Positions 58,867 to 64,000 of a stretch of 64,000 nucleotides of DNA are shown one piece after another. Both the position numbers and the translations under genes were made by a program. Location: contig JAFKJU010000019.1 in assembly GCA_017305935.1 (NCBI GenBank), positions 62,001 to 126,000 of the forward strand, in the 5' to 3' direction. Origin of the DNA: Hyphomicrobiales bacterium (lineage in GTDB: Bacteria; Pseudomonadota; Alphaproteobacteria; Rhizobiales; Rhizobiaceae). The notes beneath the pieces are model-generated. The model was not told where the DNA came from and ran no database searches. It saw nothing but the letters and a program-made list of their open reading frames with translations. Within the stretch, counting starts at the first letter, position 1. Each line of letters starts with the position of its first letter.

Positions 58867-59784
58867 TCATATTGCGCCCAGGCACCAGGCCAGAACCGAT
58901 TTCTGCGCATGCAGCCGGTTTTCCGCCTCGTCGAACACCACCGACTGCGCGCCGTCGATCACCTCGTCGGTAACTTCCTCGCCGCGATGGGCGGGCAGGC
59001 AGTGCATGAACAGCGCCTCGGGCTTGGCATGGCGCATCAGCGCGCCGTTGACCTGGTAGGGCTGGAAGATGTTGTGGCCGCGCGCCTTGTGCTCCAGGTT
59101 CATCGACACCCAGGTGTCGGTGACCACGCAATCGGCGCCGTCGACGGCGCGCTCGGCATCGTGATACAGCTTGATGTCGCCGCCATTGTCGCGGGCCCAG
59201 TTGAGGATGCGGTCGATCGGCTCCGAGCCCATCGGCACCGCCATGTTCATGTGATAGCCAAAGCGGGCCGCGCCCTCGACGAAGGAATGCAGCACATTGT
59301 TGCCGTCACCGGTCCAGGCGATGGTCTTGCCGGCAACCGGGCCGCGATGCTCCTCGAAGGTCATGATGTCGGCCATGATCTGGCAGGGATGCGTCTCGTC
59401 GGTCAGGCCGTTGATGACCGGAACGGTGGCATGCTCGGCCATTTCCAGCAGGCGGCGGTGATCGGTTGTGCGGATCATGATCGCGTCGACATAACGCGAC
59501 AGCACCTTGGCGGTGTCGCCGATGGTTTCGGCGCGGCCGAGCTGCATTTCCGTGCCCGACAGGAACAGCGTCTCGCCGCCGAGCTGGCGCATGCCGACAT
59601 CGAAGGAAACGCGGGTGCGGGTGGAGGGTTTTTCGAAGATCATCGCCAGCATCTTGCCTTGAAGCGGCTTGTCCGCGGTTCCGGCCTTGGTGGCGGTTTT
59701 TCGGACGCGGGCGTCATCGATGATGCGACGCAGATCGTCCGCCGTCATGGCCGAGAGATCGAGGAAATGCTTCGGTGATGCCAT
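58867..59784 (-). CDS. argF: ornithine carbamoyltransferase
   Basis: 305 residues, full length. It makes citrulline from ornithine and carbamoyl phosphate. Motifs: [13 protein letters not shown] (carbamoyl-phosphate site), [11 protein letters not shown], the DTWVSMN segment and [11 protein letters not shown]. The ATG at 59784 starts the family sequence [11 protein letters not shown]; the open frame upstream translates palindromic repeat R5 and is rejected. It follows argD after 89 bp. Confidence 0.95.
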   Translation of the reverse strand: MASPKHFLDLSAMTADDLRRIIDDARVRKTATKAGTADKPLQGKMLAMIFEKPSTRTRVSFDVGMRQLGGETLFLSGTEMQLGRAETIGDTAKVLSRYVDAIMIRTTDHRRLLEMAEHATVPVINGLTDETHPCQIMADIMTFEEHRGPVAGKTIAWTGDGNNVLHSFVEGAARFGYHMNMAVPMGSEPIDRILNWARDNGGDIKLYHDAERAVDGADCVVTDTWVSMNLEHKARGHNIFQPYQVNGALMRHAKPEALFMHCLPAHRGEEVTDEVIDGAQSVVFDEAENRLHAQKSVLAWCLGAI

Positions 59785-59809
59785 GGTCCTGTCCTGTGCT
59801 TCTTTTTGC

Positions 59810-59855
59810 GCATTTCCGGACGGAAAACCGGTTTCCACTTTTCCCGGAAATGCTT
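59810..59855 (+). repeat. palindromic repeat (R5) inside the argD–argF gap
   Basis: 46-bp copy, GCATTTCCGGACGGAAAACC then CACTTTTCCCGGAAATGC, with perfect outer arms. It lies between two genes that are probably cotranscribed, so its hairpin would be present in the argDF mRNA. Confidence 0.85.
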
Positions 59856-59873
59856 CGCCCGCCCCTCCTGGAA

Positions 59874-61073
59874 CTAGGCGGACTTCTTCAACTGTTCCTG
59901 TTGCAACTTCGCAGCTGCCCGCTCGATGCGGGCGATGCCGTCACGCGCCTCTTCCGCCGTGGTGGTGAGCGGCGGCAGGAGGCGGATGACATTGTCGCCG
60001 GCGAGAACGCCGAGCACATGCTCGTCGCGCATCGCCGCCAGCAATTCGCTATGGGGAACGCGCGCCTTGAGGCCGAGCATCAGCCCCTCGCCCCGCACGT
60101 CCTCGATGATATCGGGGAACCGGTCCTGCAACGAGGCCAAGCCCTGGCGGAAGACCAGCGCGACATCGCGCACATGCTCGAGGAATCCGTCTTCCAGCAC
60201 GATGTCGAGCACGGCATTGCCGATCGCCATGGCCATCGGGTTGCCGCCATAGGTGGTGCCGTGGGTGCCGGCGACCATGGGGGCCGCCGCTTCCGCCGTC
60301 GCCAGGCAGGCGCCGAGCGGGAAGCCGCCGCCGATGCCCTTGGCAACCGCCATGATATCGGGGGTGATGCCGGCCCATTCATGGGCAAACAGCTTGCCGG
60401 TGCGGCCGACGCCACATTGCACTTCGTCGAGGATCAGCAACAGGCCATGCTCGTCGCAAAGTGCGCGAAGACCCTGCAGGAATTCGCGGCCGGCGGAGCG
60501 CAAGCCACCCTCGCCCTGCACCGGCTCGATGAGGATGGCCGCCGTCTCGTCGGTGATCGCGGCCTTGACGAGATCGAGGTCGCCGAAGGGGATCTGGTCG
60601 AAGCCGGGGGCCTTGGGGCCGAAACCTTCGAGATATTTCGCCTGGCCGCCGGCGGCGATGGTCGCCAGGGTGCGGCCATGGAAAGCGCCTTCGAAGGTGA
60701 TGATGTGGAAGCGTTCGGGATGGCCCTTGGCATAATGATAACGCCGCGCGGTCTTGATCGCGCATTCCAGCGCCTCGGCGCCGGAATTGGTGAAGAACAC
60801 CTTGTCGGCGAAGGTCGCCGCCGTCAGGCGGGCGGCGAGCTTCTCCTGGCCGGGGCTTTCGTAGAGATTGGAAAGATGCCAGAGCTTTTCGGCCTGCGCC
60901 TTCATCGTCTCGACGAGATGGGGGTGGGAATGGCCCAGCGAATTGACGGCGATGCCGGCGGCGAAATCGAGATAGCGCTCGCCGCTCTCGGTCACCAGCC
61001 AGACGCCCTCGCCGCGCTCGAACCGCAGCGGGATGCGATTGTAGGTCTCAAAGAGGGGCGTGGCTTCAGCCAT
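59874..61073 (-). CDS. argD: acetylornithine aminotransferase
   Basis: 399 residues, class III PLP aminotransferase. It converts N-acetylglutamate semialdehyde to N-acetylornithine. Seen are [53 protein letters not shown] and [15 protein letters not shown] with the PLP lysine. The ribosome site GGGAG is 8 bases before the ATG. It leads the argD–argF–hslO row. The promoter (TTGACA / GATAGT) and a 5'-terminal stem-loop are upstream. Confidence 0.94.
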   Translation of the reverse strand: MAEATPLFETYNRIPLRFERGEGVWLVTESGERYLDFAAGIAVNSLGHSHPHLVETMKAQAEKLWHLSNLYESPGQEKLAARLTAATFADKVFFTNSGAEALECAIKTARRYHYAKGHPERFHIITFEGAFHGRTLATIAAGGQAKYLEGFGPKAPGFDQIPFGDLDLVKAAITDETAAILIEPVQGEGGLRSAGREFLQGLRALCDEHGLLLILDEVQCGVGRTGKLFAHEWAGITPDIMAVAKGIGGGFPLGACLATAEAAAPMVAGTHGTTYGGNPMAMAIGNAVLDIVLEDGFLEHVRDVALVFRQGLASLQDRFPDIIEDVRGEGLMLGLKARVPHSELLAAMRDEHVLGVLAGDNVIRLLPPLTTTAEEARDGIARIERAAAKLQQEQLKKSA

Positions 61074-61111
61074 GGCATAAACTCCCGGAAATGACGCGCT
61101 GGGGCAGGACC

Positions 61112-61141
61112 CAAAAAATCAAAATGCCGCCTTTCGGCGGC
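61112..61141 (-). promoter_or_regulatory. 5'-terminal stem-loop with U-tract in the argD leader
   Basis: Minus-strand GCCGCC-GAAA-GGCGGC followed by ATTTTGATTTTTT. It has the form of an intrinsic terminator, but the predicted transcript starts at its first base, so it may instead be a GNRA-capped 5' stem-loop that stabilises the mRNA. It ends about 40 nt before the argD ATG. Confidence 0.6.
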
Positions 61142-61147
61142 GCGGGC

Positions 61148-61176
61148 ACTATCCCCATTTCCCGGCGGGTTGTCAA
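61148..61176 (-). promoter_or_regulatory. argD promoter
   Basis: Minus strand: perfect -35 TTGACA (61171–61176), 17-bp spacer, -10 GATAGT (61148–61153). Predicted start near 61141. Confidence 0.7.
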
Positions 61177-61280
61177 CAAATCCGCGGGGATGCGAGCCTA
61201 TCCGATCCGCGCAGGCAAGGGCACGGAACCGTTGCAAATTTGACTCTATCGGCGAGCAAGTTGGGGAAAAACGCGAAATC

Positions 61281-61317
61281 GATTCGCGATGATTCCGGCG
61301 ACTCTTGCCACGGAGTC
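61281..61317. promoter_or_regulatory. cluster of four GANTC (CcrM) sites upstream of gcrA
   Basis: GATTC at 61281, GATTC at 61291, GACTC at 61300 and GAGTC at 61313: four methylation sites in 37 bp, where chance predicts about one in 256 bp. The last two flank and enter the predicted gcrA -35/-10 spacer. Confidence 0.75.
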
Positions 61318-61333
61318 AGCCTCACACTAGGTT
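61305..61333 (+). promoter_or_regulatory. putative gcrA promoter
   Basis: TTGCCA (61305–61310), 17-bp spacer, TAGGTT (61328–61333). A GANTC site (61313) is in the spacer and a CtrA-box-like sequence overlaps the -10 and start region. Confidence 0.5.
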
Positions 61334-61346
61334 AAAGTTCAATTAC
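61332..61346. promoter_or_regulatory. CtrA-box-like site over the gcrA promoter
   Basis: TTAA-N7-TTAC, one base from the CtrA consensus, overlapping the predicted -10 and start of gcrA; this position would suit repression by CtrA, as known for Caulobacter gcrA. Confidence 0.5.
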
Positions 61347-61416
61347 TAGACTGCATGCGGCGGAACTAGTCACCACAAATCGAGATGCGTTGCGCTCCGG
61401 AGCATCTTCGGGGCAC

Positions 61417-61435
61417 GATGACGGATTCCGTCATC
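61417..61435. promoter_or_regulatory. 19-bp perfect palindrome centred on a GANTC site, gcrA leader
   Basis: GATGACGGA-T-TCCGTCATC, perfect 9-bp arms, with GATTC at 61424–61428 at its centre. It ends 29 bp before the gcrA ATG. It could be an operator or an RNA hairpin near the ribosome site. Confidence 0.55.
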
Positions 61436-61464
61436 ATCTGCAATGCGGACAGGCGGAGATAAGC

Positions 61465-62001
61465 ATGAACTGGACAGACGAGCGGGTCGAGAAACTCAAG
61501 AAGCTTTGGGCCGAGGGTTTGAGCGCGAGCCAGATCGCCGCCCAGCTCGGCGGCGTCAGCCGCAATGCCGTCATCGGCAAGGTCCACCGCCTCAACCTGC
61601 CCGGCCGCGCCAAGGCCGGCGGCACGCCGGCCGCCGCCCGCACGCCCAAGCGCCCCGCAGCGGCGCCGGCGCCGCGCAATCCGGCCTTCGCGCCGCGCGC
61701 CGTCACCCGCACCGTTGCCCGCCCGGTCGGCGCCACGATGGTTCAGGAAGAGATCGAGATCGACGATACCGTCGAGGCAGCGCCCTACACCCCCTCCACA
61801 CGCGGCAACGTGGTCGTGCCGATCTCGCGCCGTCTCGGCCTGACGGAACTGACCGAACGCACCTGCAAGTGGCCGGTCGGCGATCCGCTGAAGGACGATT
61901 TCCATTTCTGCGGCGGCGAAGCCCCGGAAAGCTCGCCCTATTGCACCTATCACCAGCGCCTCGCCTACCAGCCGGTCGCAGAGCGCCGCAAAATGCGCTA
62001 A
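61465..62001 (+). CDS. gcrA: GcrA cell-cycle regulator
   Basis: 178 residues. GcrA binds sigma70 RNA polymerase and methylated GANTC promoters to drive S-phase genes in alphaproteobacteria. The N-terminal DNA-binding part is MNWTDERVEKLKKLWAEGLS, then QIAAQLGGVSRNAVIGKVHR. A Pro/Ala linker follows, and the C-terminal RNA-polymerase-contacting part has TCKWPVGDP, FCGGEAPESSPYC and HQRLAYQP. The ATG has GGAG 7 bases upstream; an upstream extension lies over the palindrome and is not coding. The promoter region carries GANTC and CtrA-like sites. Confidence 0.96.
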   Translation: MNWTDERVEKLKKLWAEGLSASQIAAQLGGVSRNAVIGKVHRLNLPGRAKAGGTPAAARTPKRPAAAPAPRNPAFAPRAVTRTVARPVGATMVQEEIEIDDTVEAAPYTPSTRGNVVVPISRRLGLTELTERTCKWPVGDPLKDDFHFCGGEAPESSPYCTYHQRLAYQPVAERRKMR

Positions 62002-62027
62002 ACGTCAGTTCAACGAATTGAAATACG

Positions 62028-62058
62028 AACGCAGGGCTCTTCGGTCCCTGCGTTTTTT
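62028..62058 (+). terminator. intrinsic terminator after gcrA
   Basis: Stem AACGCAGGG / CCCTGCGTT with a nine-base loop and six T's; it can also serve the convergent GGDEF/EAL gene, which ends at 62077. Confidence 0.9.
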
Positions 62059-62076
62059 ATTGGCCGAGACGGCAGT

Positions 62077-64000
62077 TCAGGCCCATTGCAGGCGTGGCGG
62101 GCCGGCGGCCTTCTCATAAGCGGCAAACCAGGCGCGGCGGTGGGCGAAATCAAGGAAATCGGCCGCACTCATCGGGCGGGCGAAGGCATAGCCCTGCAGA
62201 TGATCGCAGCCCATGTCGCGCAGCATGGCGGCATGTTCCATCGTCTCGACGCCTTCGGCGACGATCTCGATGGCGCAGGCCTTGCCGATGTCGATGATCG
62301 ACTCGACCAGTTGCCGCTCGGTGGAAGACGACAGGATCGGCTTGATGAGCTGCCGATCGATCTTCAGCCGGCGCGGCGTCAACTTCAGCAGACTGATGAT
62401 CGAGGCATGACCGGTGCCGAAATCGTCGATCTCGAATTCGATGCCCAGCGACTTCAGCTTGTGGATGTTGCCGATCAGCGTCTCGTCATGCTCGTCGAAG
62501 GAAATGGACTCCAGCAATTCGAAGCAGACCGAGCCGGGACGCAGGCCGAGCGCCGCGACCCGCTCGTAGAGATGCGGATTGTGCAGCCGTTGCGCCGAGA
62601 TGTTGACCGAGACCTTGGGGATGGCGAGATCATGCGCCGTCCACTGGTTGAAATGCACCAGCGCCTGTTCGAGAACGATCTGGTCGAGCGTACCGACGAC
62701 GTTCAGGCTTTCGGCGATCTTCAGGAAGGCGGCCGGCGGCAGAATGCCCTTGGTGGGATGATCCCAGCGCACCAGCGCCTCGACACCGGAGATCTCCAGC
62801 GTATGGGCGTCGAATTGCGGCTGGTAGTAGGCGAGGAATTCGCCGGCCTCCAGCCCGCGCAGAATTTCGTCGGCTGTCTGCTTGGTGTGAACGACCGAGG
62901 AACGCAGCATGTCGGTGAAGAACTCGCAGCGATTGCGCCCGCGTCGCTTGGCCTCATAGAGCGCGATGTCGGCGTTGATCAGCAGTTCGTCATTGCGCTC
63001 GCAGGCATCGGTGCGCACCGCGATGCCGATGCTGGCCCCGGCGCGGCACTCGTGGCCCTCGAACAGGATCGGCTGGCCCAGCGCCTCGATGATGCGGTCG
63101 GAAAGGCGCTGGTAATAGCCGCCGGCCTCGGGCATATCGGAAATGATGACGAATTCGTCGCCGCCGATGCGGGCGACGAAATCCTCCGGACGGAGGCTGG
63201 CGCGCAGCACCTCGGCGGTATGCTTGAGAATCTCGTCGCCGGCGGCATGACCGAGCGTGTCGTTGATTTCCTTGAAGCGGTCGAGGTCGATATGCAGCAC
63301 GGTCAGCGTCGCCCGGCCGTTCGGCGCCGCCGATTTCTGGGCCAGGATCTGGTCGAGATAGCGGCGGTTCGGCAGCTTGGTCAACGCATCATGCAGCGAA
63401 TTGTGCTCCATCAGCAGGCGGGCCTGCTCGAGCTCGATGTTCTGCTGCTCGGCGCGCCGCTTGGCCTCCAGCAGTTCCTGCTGCAGGCGGATGTCGTCGC
63501 TGACATCCCAGTTGACGCCGACGATCTTCAGCGTGCCGGCTGGTGACATATAGGCCTGGCCGATGGCGCGCACATGGCGCACGAAACCTTCCGCCGTCAC
63601 GATCCGGAACTGGCTTTGATAGGCGCCGACGCTGCGCAGCACCGCGTCGAATTCCTCTTCGGCACGGGCGCAGTCTTCCGGGTGCAGCACCTTTTTCCAA
63701 TCGTGATAGGTACAGACGGTCTGGGTGGCGGAAACGCCATAGAGATTGCGCATCCGCTCGTCCCAGACGAGCACGCCGCTGGCGGCGTCATATTCCCAGA
63801 TACCGGTGCGTGACGAGGTGACCGCGATCTTCAGGCGTTGCGACAGAACGCGTAGCGCCTCCTTGCCGCGTTCGAGATCGGCCATGTTGCGCTGGCGCTC
63901 CGCCGTCAGACGGCCGGCCCAGACCATCGGCAACAGGAGCAGCGCCCCGATTGCGATGCTGGCGCCGCGAAACCACCAGATATCCGCCGGCAGCCTTTCC
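62077..64000 (-). CDS. PAS-GGDEF-EAL cyclic-di-GMP enzyme, N-terminus outside the window
   Basis: More than 640 residues, open to the right edge. The frame beyond 63933 reads IWWFRGASIAIGALLLLPMV, a membrane helix, so the visible ATG is internal and a periplasmic sensor probably precedes it. Then come a PAS domain (GIWEYDAASGVLVWDERM), a GGDEF domain with intact IGGDEFVIISD, and an EAL domain with GVEALVRWDHP, NISAQRL and EIDDFGTGHAS. Both catalytic motifs look intact, so it may make and degrade c-di-GMP. It converges with gcrA. Confidence 0.93.
   Translation of the reverse strand, partial: ERLPADIWWFRGASIAIGALLLLPMVWAGRLTAERQRNMADLERGKEALRVLSQRLKIAVTSSRTGIWEYDAASGVLVWDERMRNLYGVSATQTVCTYHDWKKVLHPEDCARAEEEFDAVLRSVGAYQSQFRIVTAEGFVRHVRAIGQAYMSPAGTLKIVGVNWDVSDDIRLQQELLEAKRRAEQQNIELEQARLLMEHNSLHDALTKLPNRRYLDQILAQKSAAPNGRATLTVLHIDLDRFKEINDTLGHAAGDEILKHTAEVLRASLRPEDFVARIGGDEFVIISDMPEAGGYYQRLSDRIIEALGQPILFEGHECRAGASIGIAVRTDACERNDELLINADIALYEAKRRGRNRCEFFTDMLRSSVVHTKQTADEILRGLEAGEFLAYYQPQFDAHTLEISGVEALVRWDHPTKGILPPAAFLKIAESLNVVGTLDQIVLEQALVHFNQWTAHDLAIPKVSVNISAQRLHNPHLYERVAALGLRPGSVCFELLESISFDEHDETLIGNIHKLKSLGIEFEIDDFGTGHASIISLLKLTPRRLKIDRQLIKPILSSSTERQLVESIIDIGKACAIEIVAEGVETMEHAAMLRDMGCDHLQGYAFARPMSAADFLDFAHRRAWFAAYEKAAGPPRLQWA

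Noticed and set aside
61112-61141. Classical transcription attenuator for argD
   Set aside because: The best promoter places the transcript start at the hairpin itself and no leader peptide fits; kept only as a 5' stem-loop.

Overview
The window is a high-GC alphaproteobacterial chromosome segment, almost certainly from Rhizobiaceae (Rhizobium/Agrobacterium/Shinella-like). The pointers are the murA–DUF2948–hisD–UPF0262–low-Mr phosphatase–infA–maf–yacG block, a long PodJ polarity factor of about 1250 residues next to fatty-acid oxidation genes, a gcrA regulator, the double-length Dcd, metZ under a SAM-II riboswitch, and argD–argF–hslO. No rRNA operon, CRISPR array, transposase or intact prophage is visible.

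Layout. 1–2100: a degenerate accessory patch on the 3' side of a tRNA-Phe gene, with a receiver-only response regulator, a frameshifted small gene and the 3' part of a phage terminase small-subunit gene; 1–224 and 887–1072 hold nothing I can support. 2100–8200: a conserved minus-strand housekeeping block (tRNA-Phe, yacG, maf, infA, phosphatase, UPF0262, hisD, DUF2948, murA). 8300–11100: tRNA-Thr, an alpha/beta hydrolase, a small secreted protein and an M19 dipeptidase. 11200–17700: a surface-sugar cluster with two glycosyltransferase-like genes, a sugar C-methyltransferase, an RfbC-like epimerase, a decayed rfbG, rfbF and galE. 17900–24700: aminotransferase, mscL, a transporter-fused hybrid histidine kinase and an HWE kinase. 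24800–32550: a DEAD-box helicase and a beta-oxidation operon (acyl-CoA dehydrogenase, thiolase, FadJ-type protein) interrupted by a small A/T-richer gene with a +1 frameshift. 32550–46600: podJ, a TauE/TIGR02186 pair, cupin, pdeM and its helicase partner, YitT, a methyltransferase, a CAP lipoprotein and a MATE pump. 46600–54550: pyrD, DUF952, a LuxR-type regulator, an S24 repressor, an SNase-like protein, TerB, a solute-binding protein, a glycosyltransferase and tRNA-Gly. 54600–64000: dcd, the SAM-II riboswitch with metZ, apaG, hslO, argF, argD, gcrA and a GGDEF/EAL protein that runs off the right edge.

Genes that work together. acyl-CoA dehydrogenase, thiolase and FadJ form a fatty-acid oxidation set. 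argD–argF serve arginine synthesis and share a strand with hslO. The DEXH helicase and PdeM belong to the ligase-associated DNA-repair group. podJ and gcrA belong to the polarity and cell-cycle circuitry, and both have CtrA-box-like sites upstream; the gcrA promoter also carries a dense cluster of GANTC (CcrM) sites. RfbF, the epimerase and the C-methyltransferase point to a CDP-linked branched deoxysugar route whose dehydratase is broken here.

A family of roughly 46-bp palindromic elements occurs at least six times between genes. I see no wholly new multi-gene system. The best leads are the gcrA promoter, the palindromic repeat family, the frameshifted small gene in the fad operon, the decayed rfbG and the phage scar at tRNA-Phe.
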